This document shows, piece by piece, positions 7,190-15,890 of a stretch of 64,000 bases of DNA. The stretch is from Amycolatopsis pithecellobii (GTDB lineage Bacteria; Actinomycetota; Actinomycetes; Mycobacteriales; Pseudonocardiaceae). Within the stretch, counting starts at the first letter, position 1; each line of letters begins with the position of its first letter. The stretch spans positions 124,001 to 188,000 of the forward strand of contig NZ_WMBA01000002.1 of NCBI RefSeq assembly GCF_009707865.1, in the 5' to 3' direction. Under the pieces are notes generated by a model that searched no databases, was not told where the DNA came from, and worked only from the letters and a program-made list of their open reading frames with translations. Position numbers and translations under genes: made by a program.

Positions 7190-7950
7190 GTGTCACGGAA
7201 GAGCGGACCTACACGTCCGACGAGATGATGTCGATCGCCGCCGCCCGGTCGCTGAGAAACGGGCAGCGGTGCTTCGTCGGCATCGGCCTGCCCTCCACCG
7301 CGGCCAATCTCGCGCGTCGCACGCACGCGCCGGATCTGGTGCTGGTCTACGAATCCGGCACGCTCGGGTCCAAACCGGACCGGTTGCCCGCGTCCATCGG
7401 TGACGGCATCCTCGCCGAGACCGCGGACGCGGTGATCAGCGTGCCCGAGGTGTTCAACTACTGGTTGCAGCCTGGCCGGATCGACGTCGGTTTCCTCGGT
7501 GCCGCGCAGCTGGACAAGTTCGGCAACATCAACACGACGGTCATCGGTGCGGATTACGAGCATCCGAAGGTGCGGCTGCCGGGCGCGGGTGGTGCGCCGG
7601 AGATCGCCGCGTCCTGCCATGAGGTGTATGTCGTGGTCCGGCAGAGCAAGCGCAGCTTCGTCGAGCAGGTCGATTTCATCACCTCCTTCGGCCACGGCCG
7701 CGGCAAGGGAGAGCGTGAGAAGCTCGGACTCCACGGTGCCGGGCCGACGTTGGTGATCACCGATCTGGGCGTGTTCCGGCCCGACCCGGAGACCGCCGAG
7801 CTGGTGCTGACCGAAGTCCATGACGGCGTGACGGTCGAGCAGGTCCGCGAGGCGACGGGCTGGGATTTGAAGGTCTCCCCGGAACTGTCCACTACGGAAC
7901 CGCCCAGCGAAGCCGAGCTGAAGACCCTGCGCGAATTGAAGGCGGCGTGA
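7186..7950 (+). CDS. pcaJ: 3-oxoadipate CoA-transferase, subunit B
   Basis: A 254-residue beta subunit carrying the CoA-transferase active site. The catalytic glutamate lies in VYESGTLG, the equivalent of the SENG motif in other family members, and GFLGAAQLDKFGNINTT is the conserved substrate and CoA segment. Start is GTG 7186, sharing four bases (GTGA) with the pcaI stop. It acts with PcaI in the cytoplasm, forming 3-oxoadipyl-CoA, which the next gene product cleaves. Together with the complete set of neighbouring pca genes this makes the substrate assignment more secure than the protein family alone would allow. Confidence 0.9.
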   Translation: MSVTEERTYTSDEMMSIAAARSLRNGQRCFVGIGLPSTAANLARRTHAPDLVLVYESGTLGSKPDRLPASIGDGILAETADAVISVPEVFNYWLQPGRIDVGFLGAAQLDKFGNINTTVIGADYEHPKVRLPGAGGAPEIAASCHEVYVVVRQSKRSFVEQVDFITSFGHGRGKGEREKLGLHGAGPTLVITDLGVFRPDPETAELVLTEVHDGVTVEQVREATGWDLKVSPELSTTEPPSEAELKTLRELKAA

Positions 7951-9125
7951 TGACCGACGCATTCGTCCTGGACGCGATCCGCACTCCATTCGGCCGCTAC
8001 GGCGGGGCGCTGGCGAAGGTGCGTCCCGATGACCTCGCCGCACATGTGCTCCGGGAACTGGCTTCCCGCAACGATCTTGATCCGTCCACTGTGGATGAAG
8101 TGATCCTCGGGGACGCCAACCAGGCCGGTGAGGACAACCGGAACGTGGCCAGGATGGCGGCACTGCTCGCGGGCTGGCCCACCAGTGTGCCCGGCAGCAC
8201 TGTCAACCGGCTCTGCGGTTCCGGGCTCGACGCGGCGATGCAGGCCAGCCGGTCCATCGCCACCGGTGATGCCTCGCTCGTCGTCGCTGGTGGCGTGGAG
8301 TCCATGAGCCGGGCGCCGCTGATCCTGCAGAAGCCGGAAAAGGCTTACGCCGCGGGAAATCAGACGTTGCATTCGAGCACGCTGGGCTGGCGCATGGTCA
8401 ACCCGGACATGCCGGACCAGTGGACGATCTCGCTGGGCGAGAGCACCGAACGGCTCGCCGAGCGTTACGGCATCGGCCGTGCCGAGCAGGACGAATTCGC
8501 GCTACGCAGCCATCTGAATGCGGCGAAGGCGTGGGACTCCGGTTTCTATGATTCGCATGTCCTTCCGGTGCCCGGCACGGAGCTGACCCGTGACGAAGGT
8601 GTCCGTCCTGACTCCACTGTGGACAAGCTGGCGAAGCTCAAACCCGCGTTCCGCAAGGAAGGTACGGTCACCGCGGGCAACGCGTCCCCGCTCAACGACG
8701 GCGCGTCCGCGGTCCTGCTCGGCGACCAGGAAGCCGCCGACCGGCTCGGGAAGGTGCCGCTCGCGCGCATTGCCGGCCGTGGCGCGGCGGGGGTGGACCC
8801 CGATGTGTTCGGCATCGGCCCGGTGCGCGCGGCGGAAATCGCGTTGGCACGTGCGGGAATCGGCTGGGACGACCTCGCCGCGGTCGAGCTCAACGAAGCG
8901 TTCGCGGCGCAGTCACTCGCCTGCCTCGCCGAATGGTCCAAAGTGGACCCGGAGATCGTCAACGTCAACGGTGGGGCGATCGCGATCGGGCACCCGCTCG
9001 GCGCGTCCGGCGGCCGCATTCTCGGCACCCTCGCCCACGAGCTGCGCCGTCGTGGTGGTGGCTGGGGCCTGGCCGCGATCTGCATCGGTGTCGGACAAGG
9101 TTTGGCAGTCGTACTCGAAGCATAG
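7950..9125 (+). CDS. pcaF: 3-oxoadipyl-CoA thiolase
   Basis: A 391-residue thiolase. The nucleophilic cysteine is Cys89 in VNRLCGSG, the histidine is in IAIGHPLGASGGR and the second cysteine in AICIGVGQG near the end, so all three catalytic elements are present. In this operon it splits 3-oxoadipyl-CoA into succinyl-CoA and acetyl-CoA, the last step of the pathway. The stop of pcaJ and the start overlap (TGATG); an in-frame GTG three bases earlier is possible. Two copies of the TCCACTGTGGA palindrome (8085-8095 and 8613-8623) lie inside this gene, coding for Ser-Thr-Val-Asp. Confidence 0.9.
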   Translation: MTDAFVLDAIRTPFGRYGGALAKVRPDDLAAHVLRELASRNDLDPSTVDEVILGDANQAGEDNRNVARMAALLAGWPTSVPGSTVNRLCGSGLDAAMQASRSIATGDASLVVAGGVESMSRAPLILQKPEKAYAAGNQTLHSSTLGWRMVNPDMPDQWTISLGESTERLAERYGIGRAEQDEFALRSHLNAAKAWDSGFYDSHVLPVPGTELTRDEGVRPDSTVDKLAKLKPAFRKEGTVTAGNASPLNDGASAVLLGDQEAADRLGKVPLARIAGRGAAGVDPDVFGIGPVRAAEIALARAGIGWDDLAAVELNEAFAAQSLACLAEWSKVDPEIVNVNGGAIAIGHPLGASGGRILGTLAHELRRRGGGWGLAAICIGVGQGLAVVLEA

Positions 9126-9135
9126 GGAGATGACT

Positions 9136-9873
9136 ATGGCGGCTCCGGCCAGTGACAGGCTGATCCTGCCGCGCTATCGGCGGGATCCCGAGGGCACGCA
9201 TCCTCCGCTCGGTTCGCCGGGCTACGGCTCGACGAGGTTGCGCCACCCGAAGCAGCCGCTCGTCCTGCTGCCACAGAAACTGACCGAGGTCACCGGCCCG
9301 CTGCTCGGCCCCGGCCGGGTCGGTGCGCACGACAACGACCTGACGGTCCAGCACGACGGCGAGCCGCAGGGGCAGCGCATCATCGTGCACGGCCGGTTGC
9401 TGGACTCCGACGGCAGGCCGATTCCCGACTCGCTGGTCGAGATCTGGCAGGCCAACGCGGGCGGGCGTTACCGGCACACAGGCGACAACTGGCCGTCCCC
9501 GATCGACCCGAACTTCACCGGTGTCGGGCGCACGGTCACCGACTCGGCGGGCCGGTACGAGTTCACCACGATCAAGCCCGGCGCGTACCCGTGGCGAAAC
9601 CACGACAACGCCTGGCGCCCGGCGCACATCCACTTTTCCGTGTTCGGGCAAGCGTTTCCGCAGCGGCTGGTCACGCAGATGTATTTCCCCGACGACCCGT
9701 TGTTCTTCCAGGACCCCATCTTCAACTCGGTCCCGGACGAAAAGGCACGGCAGCGGATGATCTCGCGTTACGACCACAGCCGCACCACCGACCACTGGGC
9801 GCTGGCGTTCGAGTGGGACATCGTGGTGCGCGGCCGTGAACAGTCCGTTTTCGAGGACGAGGAGGACGAGTGA
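9136..9873 (+). CDS. pcaH: Protocatechuate 3,4-dioxygenase, beta subunit
   Basis: A 245-residue intradiol dioxygenase subunit holding the non-haem Fe(III). The four ligands are visible: a Tyr in GGRYRHTGD, a Tyr in PGAYPWRN and the two histidines of RPAHIHFSVFG. It opens the ring of protocatechuate between the two hydroxyl groups to 3-carboxy-cis,cis-muconate, in a complex with PcaG. ATG 9136 is preferred over ATG 9130 because GGGAG ends just before 9130, which leaves a proper 6-base gap only for 9136. The length and the extended N-terminal arm are normal for beta chains. It overlaps pcaG by four bases. Confidence 0.93.
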   Translation: MAAPASDRLILPRYRRDPEGTHPPLGSPGYGSTRLRHPKQPLVLLPQKLTEVTGPLLGPGRVGAHDNDLTVQHDGEPQGQRIIVHGRLLDSDGRPIPDSLVEIWQANAGGRYRHTGDNWPSPIDPNFTGVGRTVTDSAGRYEFTTIKPGAYPWRNHDNAWRPAHIHFSVFGQAFPQRLVTQMYFPDDPLFFQDPIFNSVPDEKARQRMISRYDHSRTTDHWALAFEWDIVVRGREQSVFEDEEDE

Positions 9874-10400
9874 GCACGCCATCGCAGACGGTCGGGCCAT
9901 ACCTGGCGATCGGGCTGCCGTGGGAGGACGGGCCGACCGTGGTGTCCGCAGGCACGCCGGGCGCGGTGTGGATCCGGGGCACCGTCTACGACGGGAACGG
10001 CGACGTGGTGCCGGACGCGCTCGTCGAGACCTGGCAAGCCGATCCGGACGGCCGATTCGACCATCCCGATGACCCGCGCGGCCGGGTGCCGGGGTTCCGC
10101 GGGTTCGGCCGCTGCCCGACGGGAAGCGACGGCACGTACGGCATCCTCACCCAGGTGCCCGGCGCGCTGCAGGGGCAGGCCCCGCATATCGACGTCTCGG
10201 TGTTCGCCCGCGGTCTGCTCAACCGCGTGGTCACCAGGATCTACTTCGCCGACAAGGCCGCGGAAAACGCCGCCGACGAGGTGTTGCGCTCGGTCCCCGA
10301 GGAGCGGCGGCACACCCTGGTCGCGCAGAAAACCGAGGACGGTTACCGCTTCGACGTGCGCCTACAGGGCGAAGGCGAGACAGTATTTTTTGATGTCTGA
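9870..10400 (+). CDS. pcaG: Protocatechuate 3,4-dioxygenase, alpha subunit
   Basis: A 176-residue alpha subunit, homologous to PcaH but without a complete iron site: the region equal to the histidine pair reads APHIDVSVFA with only one His, as usual for alpha chains. The segments TPSQTVGPY, GTVYDGNGDVVPDALVETWQAD and FRGFGRC are standard; the Arg in GFGRC helps orient the substrate carboxylate in the alpha-beta active site. Start is GTG 9870, overlapping the pcaH stop. Its own end overlaps the ATG of pcaB by eight bases. Confidence 0.92.
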   Translation: MSTPSQTVGPYLAIGLPWEDGPTVVSAGTPGAVWIRGTVYDGNGDVVPDALVETWQADPDGRFDHPDDPRGRVPGFRGFGRCPTGSDGTYGILTQVPGALQGQAPHIDVSVFARGLLNRVVTRIYFADKAAENAADEVLRSVPEERRHTLVAQKTEDGYRFDVRLQGEGETVFFDV

Positions 10401-11718
10401 GCTGTTCGATCCGGTGCTGGCGGCCGGTCCCGTCCGCGACGAGGTGAGCGACGCCGCGTGGGTGCGCGCGTTGCTCGACGTCGAGGCGGCGCTGGCACAA
10501 GCCGAGGCGGATGGCGGCTTGATTCCACGCGAGCACGCCGACCGTATCGCCGAGGTGTGCCGTGAGGGGTTCTTCGACGTCGCCGAGCTCGGCGCGAAGG
10601 CGGTCGGCGTCGGCAATCCCGCCGCGCCGCTGGTCCGCGAGCTCACCAGGCAGGCCGGTTACGCCGGCCGGTTTGTCCACTTAGGAGCGACCAGCCAGGA
10701 CATCATGGACAGTGCGGTGATGCTGCTGGCGAAGCGCGCGCTGGAACCGCTCCTGGAGGACGTGGACGCGGCGGCCGCCGAGGCGGCCCAGCTGGCGCGT
10801 GCCCACGCCGGGACCGTGCAGGCCGGGAGAAGTCTGTTGCAGCAGGCGATTCCGGTGACGTTCGGGCTCACTGCGGCGGGCTGGCTGTCCGGTTTGGACG
10901 CCGCGGCCCGCCGCCTGCGTGGGGTGCGGCTCGCGGCTCAACTCGGCGGTGCGACGGGCACACTCGCGTCGCTCGGCGAAAACGGGCCGGCGGTGCTCGC
11001 CGCCTTCAGCCGCCGGCTGGGCCTGGACGAGCCCGCGCTGCCGTGGCACACCGAGCGGACCCGGATCGCGGAACTCGCCGGTGCGCTCGGCGAACTGTCC
11101 GGAGTGGCCGGTGCGGTGAGCCGGACGATCACGTTGCTGGCACAGACGGAAGTCGCCGAGGTGGCGGAAGTCGGCGAAGGCAGTGGCGGTTCCTCCACCA
11201 TGCCGCACAAGCGAAACCCGATCGCGGCGATCGCCGCGCAGGCCGCCGCCCAGCAGGCGCCCGGTCTGGTGAGCACGGTGCTCGGCGCGATGCCCCAGGA
11301 ACACCAGCGGGCAGCCGGATCATGGCACGCGGAATGGCGGCCGCTCACGGAACTGTTCCGCGGCACCGGCTCTGCGATCCACTGGCTGCGCACCAGTTTC
11401 GAGCGCCTGCGGGTCGATCCTGAGCGGATGCGGAAGAACCTCGACGCGACCGGTGGGGCCGCCTTGTCCGAACGCGTCACCACCGAACTGGCGGCCGGAA
11501 CGGGACGGCTCGCGGCGCACGACGCGGTCACCGAATGCGTGCGGCGGGCGCTCGCGGGTGAGGGAGCGCTGGTCGATCTGCTCGCGCAGGATCCTTTGGT
11601 GGGCAAGCAGTTGAGCCGGGAGCGGATCGCGCAGCTGCTGGATCCGGCTGATTATCTGGGCAGTGCGCGGGTATTCGTCGAGCGGGCGTTGAACGAAAGG
11701 GAACGCAGTGAGCGTTGA
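10393..11718 (+). CDS. pcaB: 3-carboxy-cis,cis-muconate cycloisomerase
   Basis: A 441-residue member of the fumarase/aspartase superfamily. The signature loop GSSTMPHKRNP lies near residues 266-276 and HLGATSQDIMDSA near residue 96 carries the conserved Thr-Ser pair. It closes 3-carboxymuconate to 4-carboxymuconolactone. The translation starts at ATG 10393, inside the end of pcaG, and the last residues (NERERSER) overlap the start of pcaD. The C-terminal third is in the usual helical arrangement and the length is normal for the family. Confidence 0.92.
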   Translation: MSELFDPVLAAGPVRDEVSDAAWVRALLDVEAALAQAEADGGLIPREHADRIAEVCREGFFDVAELGAKAVGVGNPAAPLVRELTRQAGYAGRFVHLGATSQDIMDSAVMLLAKRALEPLLEDVDAAAAEAAQLARAHAGTVQAGRSLLQQAIPVTFGLTAAGWLSGLDAAARRLRGVRLAAQLGGATGTLASLGENGPAVLAAFSRRLGLDEPALPWHTERTRIAELAGALGELSGVAGAVSRTITLLAQTEVAEVAEVGEGSGGSSTMPHKRNPIAAIAAQAAAQQAPGLVSTVLGAMPQEHQRAAGSWHAEWRPLTELFRGTGSAIHWLRTSFERLRVDPERMRKNLDATGGAALSERVTTELAAGTGRLAAHDAVTECVRRALAGEGALVDLLAQDPLVGKQLSRERIAQLLDPADYLGSARVFVERALNERERSER

Positions 11719-12475
11719 GGTGCACCACGTCGTCGAGGGTGACGGCCCCGCCGTCGTGTTGAGCAACTCCATCGGGAGCACCCTGCGGATGTGGGAGCCG
11801 CAGGTGAAACCCTTGGTGGACAACGGTTTCCGCGTGATCCGCTACGACACCCGGGGGCACGGCCGCTCGCCCGCGCCGAATGGTCCCTACGGTATCGACG
11901 ACCTCGGCGAGGATGTGCTCGCGTTGCTGGACCGGCTGGACGTGACCGAGGCGCATTTCGTCGGGCTCTCCCTCGGCGGGATGACCGGGGTCTGGCTGGC
12001 GCAGAACGCCCCGAACCGCGTCCGTACTCTCGTCGCGTGCTGCACCTCCGTACAGCCCGGCAACACCCAAATGTGGCTTGACCGAGCCAAAACCGCGCGC
12101 ATCGAGGGCATGGCGAGCATCGCGGACGGCGCGCTCGGCCGCTGGTTCACCCGGCCCTGGATCGACGCGAACCCCGGCGAGGCCGCCGCCATGCTGGAGA
12201 TGGCCGCCACCACCCCGGCCGAGGGCTACGCGTCGTGCTGTGAGCTGCTCGCGGATCTCGACCTTGTACCCGGCCTGCCCAAGGTCACCGCCCCGACCCT
12301 GGTCATTTCCGGGGCCGAGGACAGGGCACTGCCTTTGGAGCACGGCCGCGTCCTCGCGGACGGCATCCGTGGCGCGCGGTTCGAGATCGTGGAACACGCG
12401 GCCCATCTCGGCAATTATGAACAGGCCGGGCGCTTCACCCAGCTGATTCTGGCCCACCTGAAAGAGGACGCATGA
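11708..12475 (+). CDS. pcaD: 3-oxoadipate enol-lactonase
   Basis: A 255-residue alpha/beta hydrolase. The nucleophile is Ser88 in GLSLGGM; the acid is the Asp of SGAEDRALP and the catalytic His is in EHAAHLGNYE near the end. It hydrolyses 3-oxoadipate enol-lactone to 3-oxoadipate. Unlike in many actinomycetes, pcaD is not fused to pcaC here; the two are separate genes overlapping by four bases (ATGA). Start is GTG 11708 behind AAAGGGAA, within the end of pcaB. Confidence 0.92.
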   Translation: MSVEVHHVVEGDGPAVVLSNSIGSTLRMWEPQVKPLVDNGFRVIRYDTRGHGRSPAPNGPYGIDDLGEDVLALLDRLDVTEAHFVGLSLGGMTGVWLAQNAPNRVRTLVACCTSVQPGNTQMWLDRAKTARIEGMASIADGALGRWFTRPWIDANPGEAAAMLEMAATTPAEGYASCCELLADLDLVPGLPKVTAPTLVISGAEDRALPLEHGRVLADGIRGARFEIVEHAAHLGNYEQAGRFTQLILAHLKEDA

Positions 12476-12849
12476 ACGACGACGTTTTCGACGCCGGTAC
12501 GCGGGTCCGCCGCGAGGTGCTCGGTGACGCCCATGTGGACCGCGCGAGCGCGAACACCACCGAATTCAGCGAAAAATTCCAGGACTACATCACGCGGTCG
12601 GTGTGGGGTTCGATCTGGACCCGTGACGGGCTGGACCGCAGGACCCGCAGCTGCATCACGCTCGCCGTGCTGACCGCACTGCACTGCGAGAATGAGCTTC
12701 CCATGCATGTGCGCGCCGCGATCACGAACGGGCTCACTCCCGACGAGATCGGCGAAGTCCTGTTGCACACCGGTGCCTACGCCGGCGTGCCCGCCGCGAA
12801 CGCCGCGTTCGCCGTCGCCCAGAAAACCTTGTCGGAAATGAGCCAGTAA
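12472..12849 (+). CDS. pcaC: 4-carboxymuconolactone decarboxylase
   Basis: A 125-residue member of the AhpD/CMD fold. It shows the family core: FQDYITRSVWGSIWTRDGLD, then TRSCITLAVLTALHCENELPMHV and the ending LLHTGAYAGVPAANAAF. It decarboxylates 4-carboxymuconolactone to the enol-lactone used by PcaD. The CxxC redox pair of AhpD peroxidase relatives is absent, as expected for the decarboxylase. It is the last enzyme gene of the operon; the regulator gene starts 9 bp after its stop. Confidence 0.92.
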   Translation: MNDDVFDAGTRVRREVLGDAHVDRASANTTEFSEKFQDYITRSVWGSIWTRDGLDRRTRSCITLAVLTALHCENELPMHVRAAITNGLTPDEIGEVLLHTGAYAGVPAANAAFAVAQKTLSEMSQ

Positions 12850-12858
12850 GTTAGGGGT

Positions 12859-13647
12859 ATGGAGGAACGCGCGGCACACCACGTGCAGTCGCTGGAACGC
12901 GGTCTCGCCGTGATCCGCGCCTTCAACACGGGCGCCCCCGAACTCACTCTGTCCGATGTGGCCAGAGTGACCGGCCTGACCCGGGCCGCCGCGCGGCGGT
13001 TCTTGCTCACCCTCACCGACCTCGGTTACGTCCGCACGGACGGAAAGTACTTCTCCCTCACCGCGCGGGTCCTCGAACTCGGCTATGCATTCCTGTCGAG
13101 CATGACGCTGCCCGAGGTCGCGCAGCCGCATCTGGAGCGTTTGTCGGCGGAGGTGCACGAGTCCAGTTCGGTTTCCGTCCTCGAAGGCGCCGACATCGTG
13201 TACGTCGCGCGCGTCGCGGTTTCCCGGATCATGACCGTGACCATCAATGTCGGCACCCGTTTTCCCGCGCACGCCACCTCGATGGGCCATGTCCTGCTGG
13301 CCGGTCTCGACCGGGCCGCCCTCGAGAGCTACTTGTCGTCGGCGGTCTTGGACAAGCTGACCGCACGCACGCTCACCGAGCCTGGTGCGCTGCGGGCGGA
13401 GCTCGACGTGGTGCGTGAACAGGGCTGGGCCCTGGTCGATCAGGAGCTGGAAGAGGGGTTGCGGTCGGTCGCCGCGCCGATCCGTGACCGCCGCGGCACC
13501 GTGGTCGCCGCGGTGAACGTGTCCACCCACGCGAGCCGGACGAGCCGCGAGTCCGTGCGGGACGAGATGCTGCCGCTGTTGCTGGCGGCGGCCAAGCGGA
13601 TCGAGGACGACCTCGCCATCACCCCGGCGCAGGCCCGCCGTGGCTGA
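12859..13647 (+). CDS. pcaR: IclR-family regulator of the pca operon
   Basis: A 262-residue IclR protein. The winged helix-turn-helix covers about residues 8-70 (LTLSDVARVTGLTRAAARRFLLTL), and the ligand-binding domain spans about 85-250 with the conserved GTRFPAHATSMGHVLLAG stretch. PcaR and PcaU proteins of this family respond to protocatechuate or 3-oxoadipate and control the adjacent pca genes; the gene being last in the pca operon supports this. It probably binds the repeat at 6236-6273. GTTAGGGGT lies ahead of the ATG. Its end overlaps mocA by eight bases, but mocA belongs to a different pathway. Confidence 0.88.
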   Translation: MEERAAHHVQSLERGLAVIRAFNTGAPELTLSDVARVTGLTRAAARRFLLTLTDLGYVRTDGKYFSLTARVLELGYAFLSSMTLPEVAQPHLERLSAEVHESSSVSVLEGADIVYVARVAVSRIMTVTINVGTRFPAHATSMGHVLLAGLDRAALESYLSSAVLDKLTARTLTEPGALRAELDVVREQGWALVDQELEEGLRSVAAPIRDRRGTVVAAVNVSTHASRTSRESVRDEMLPLLLAAAKRIEDDLAITPAQARRG

Positions 13648-14236
13648 GTCGATGGCGCCGTCGGCGCGGTGCGCGGGTCTGCTGCTTGCGGCCGGCGCCG
13701 GCCGCCGGTTCGGCCGGCCGAAGGCGCTCGTCGAACTCGACGGGGAACCGTTGGTGCGCCGGGCATTGCGGGTGCTGGCCGACGGGGGCTGCGCGCCGAT
13801 CCGGGTTGTGCTCGGCGCCGAGGCCGAGGATGCCCGCGCCCTGCTGCCGGATCCGTCCGCGGCGGTGATCGCGACGGACTGGGAGACCGGGATGGGCGCG
13901 TCGCTGCGAGCCGGTCTGCGCGCGTTGCCGGCGGCGGACGCCGTGCTGGTACACCTGGTGGACCTGCCGAACGTGGACGCGCGCGTGATCGCGCGGCTCG
14001 CCGCACTGGCCGCACCCGGCGTCGTCGCCAGGGCGGCCTACGACGGTGTTCCCGGACATCCGGTGCTTTTCGGACAGCGGTGGTGGCCGGAGGTCGCCGA
14101 GTCCGCGCGGGGCGATCGCGGGGCCCGTGACTGGCTGGCGACCAGGACGGATCTGCGGCTCGTGGAATGCGCCGACCTGGGCAGCGGCTTCGACGTCGAC
14201 ACGCCCGCCGATTTGCCATCTAGGCTGGAACCGTGA
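13640..14236 (+). CDS. mocA: Molybdenum-cofactor cytidylyltransferase, MocA-like
   Basis: A 198-residue nucleotidyltransferase of the MobA/MocA fold. The N-terminal loop LLLAAGAGRRFGRPKALVEL binds the nucleotide, and the metal-binding Asp lies in HLVDLPNVD. MocA attaches CMP to molybdopterin, giving the cytosine-dinucleotide cofactor used by xanthine-oxidase-type enzymes such as the CoxL protein encoded downstream. Start is GTG 13640 within the end of pcaR, so it may be carried on the pca transcript even though it serves the cox system. The stop overlaps the next start (GTGATGG). Confidence 0.85.
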   Translation: MAESMAPSARCAGLLLAAGAGRRFGRPKALVELDGEPLVRRALRVLADGGCAPIRVVLGAEAEDARALLPDPSAAVIATDWETGMGASLRAGLRALPAADAVLVHLVDLPNVDARVIARLAALAAPGVVARAAYDGVPGHPVLFGQRWWPEVAESARGDRGARDWLATRTDLRLVECADLGSGFDVDTPADLPSRLEP

Positions 14237-15102
14237 TGGTCAACTCACCGGAAGAGCTGGCGACGGCGCTCGAAGGCACGGGCTACCTTGCCGACGAGGG
14301 CGTCGCGACGGCCGCGTTCCTCGCGCTGCGCATGCGGCGCCCGTTGTTCTGCGAAGGGGAACCGGGCACGGGGAAGACGTCGCTCGCGGTCGCGTTGGCG
14401 CGGTCGCTGGGGCTGCCGCTGATCCGGTTGCAGTGTCACGAGGGGATCGACGCGGCGCAGGCGTTGTACGAATGGGACTTCCCGCGGCAGCTGCTGCATT
14501 TGCGTGCGCTGGAAGCGGGCAGCGAGACGCTTGACGTCGATGCGGCCGAACAATCTTTGTATACTCAGCGATTTCTGCTCGCCCGGCCGCTGTTGAAAGC
14601 GCTTACTGAGTCGCCGTGTGTGTTGCTGGTGGACGAAATCGACCGCGCGGACGATGAGTTCGAGGCATTCTTGTTGCAGTTACTGGATGAGAACGCGGTG
14701 ACCATCCCGGAACTCGGCGAGGTGCGGGCGGCGGAGCCGCCGCTGGTGGTACTGACGTCGAACCGCACACGCGAGGTGCACGATGCGCTCAAGCGGCGTT
14801 GTCTGTACCACTGGCTGGCGCACCCGGATTTGTCCCGAGAGGTAGCCATCCTGCGGCGGCGCCTGCCGGGGGTGGGCGAACGCCTGGCGACCCAGATCGC
14901 GGTCGCCGTGCGGCGGTTGCGTGAGCTGGAGCTGCTCAAGCCGCCCGGGGTGGCCGAATCGCTGGACTGGGCGCAGGCTTTGCTCGCACTGGACCGGGAC
15001 GAACTGGACGTCGAAACGGCGGCGCGCACCCTCGGGGCGGTGCTCAAGTACACAGAGGACATGGAACGCGTACGAGCGAAGCTGGACGCACTACTGGCCT
15101 GA
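14236..15102 (+). CDS. coxD: MoxR-type AAA ATPase, CoxD-like
   Basis: A 288-residue AAA+ ATPase. Walker A is GEPGTGKTSLA, Walker B VLLVDEIDRAD, sensor 1 the Asn in LTSNRTREVHD, and the arginine finger region follows in KRRCLYHW. CoxD proteins work with a VWA protein (CoxE) to insert or mature the copper-sulfur or sulfido-molybdenum centre of CO-dehydrogenase-type enzymes. The start may be ATG 14236 or the in-frame GTG three bases earlier. The expected partner coxE is not next to it: four reverse-strand ESX-type genes lie between. Confidence 0.88.
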   Translation: MVNSPEELATALEGTGYLADEGVATAAFLALRMRRPLFCEGEPGTGKTSLAVALARSLGLPLIRLQCHEGIDAAQALYEWDFPRQLLHLRALEAGSETLDVDAAEQSLYTQRFLLARPLLKALTESPCVLLVDEIDRADDEFEAFLLQLLDENAVTIPELGEVRAAEPPLVVLTSNRTREVHDALKRRCLYHWLAHPDLSREVAILRRRLPGVGERLATQIAVAVRRLRELELLKPPGVAESLDWAQALLALDRDELDVETAARTLGAVLKYTEDMERVRAKLDALLA

Positions 15103-15141
15103 GGCCCGGAGGCGCCTGGCCGGTGCGGGCAGTCTGCGAGG

Positions 15142-15888
15142 TCAGCCTGCGAGTGTCTGCTCCAGCCGCAGCAGATGCTCGGTGAGTGCGGCCGGCGAGC
15201 CGGGGGCGAGGTGGATTTCCGCGTCGGGGCCGGTGCCTTGGGTGTAGTTGAGGTAGCGGCCCCAGTCGGTGTCGGCGTAGTGCAGGGGCTCTTCGAGCCG
15301 GTGGTAGCGGTTGAGCTCGTCGCGGTGGGCGACGTACAGCTCGCCGGTGCCGGTGACCGGGCGTTGCAGCACGTTCACCAGATCGCGGATGTCCCAGCTG
15401 GGAATGCGGTCCTCGCGGGCCGCGTCTTCCAGCTCGGCGACGCGGATCGTCAACGGGCGCCCGCCGCCGGGGCGGACGTCGGGGAGTTCCGCCACGAGCG
15501 CGTCGACGAGCGCTTCGCGGTTGATGGGTTTGAGGGCGATCCCGTCGTCGACTCGCACGGCGATGATGCCCTGGAGTCCGCGTGCCGCAGCGAGAATCCC
15601 GTAGGTCTTCTGTCCATTGTGGACCCAGCCGTAGTACTCGAGTGAGGCGTTGGTCAGCAGCGGGAGCCAGTCGAGGAATTCCGCGTCGAGGCGGCCGCGG
15701 TGATCCAGCAGCCGGGCTTCCCGGAGCGCCTCACGCATCCGTTGCCGCGCGGCGGTTTTTTCCGTCTCGGGTAACCAGACCGGCTCCGGGCGCAGGGCGA
15801 GGTGCAGCGTGCCCAGCCCTTCCTCGTCGACCGCGCCCGCGAGCGCGTCGAGTGGGAGGCTGAGGTAGTCGGTGCGAACGGCCGTCAT
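15142..15888 (-). CDS. EspG-family ESX secretion chaperone
   Basis: A 248-residue protein with the EspG layout: an N-terminal strand set (TDYLSLPLDAL..., LGTLHLALRPEPVWLPE), ELRE-type helices, and a central YYGWVHNGQKTYGILAAARG sheet. EspG proteins are cytosolic chaperones that bind the tips of PE/PPE-like substrates and keep them ready for type VII secretion. The adjacent substrate-like gene, whose stop lies 2 bp upstream, fits. It is the last gene of a four-gene reverse-strand group. No ESX core components (EccA-E, MycP) are in the window. Confidence 0.8.
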   Translation of the reverse strand: MTAVRTDYLSLPLDALAGAVDEEGLGTLHLALRPEPVWLPETEKTAARQRMREALREARLLDHRGRLDAEFLDWLPLLTNASLEYYGWVHNGQKTYGILAAARGLQGIIAVRVDDGIALKPINREALVDALVAELPDVRPGGGRPLTIRVAELEDAAREDRIPSWDIRDLVNVLQRPVTGTGELYVAHRDELNRYHRLEEPLHYADTDWGRYLNYTQGTGPDAEIHLAPGSPAALTEHLLRLEQTLAG

Positions 15889-15890
15889 CC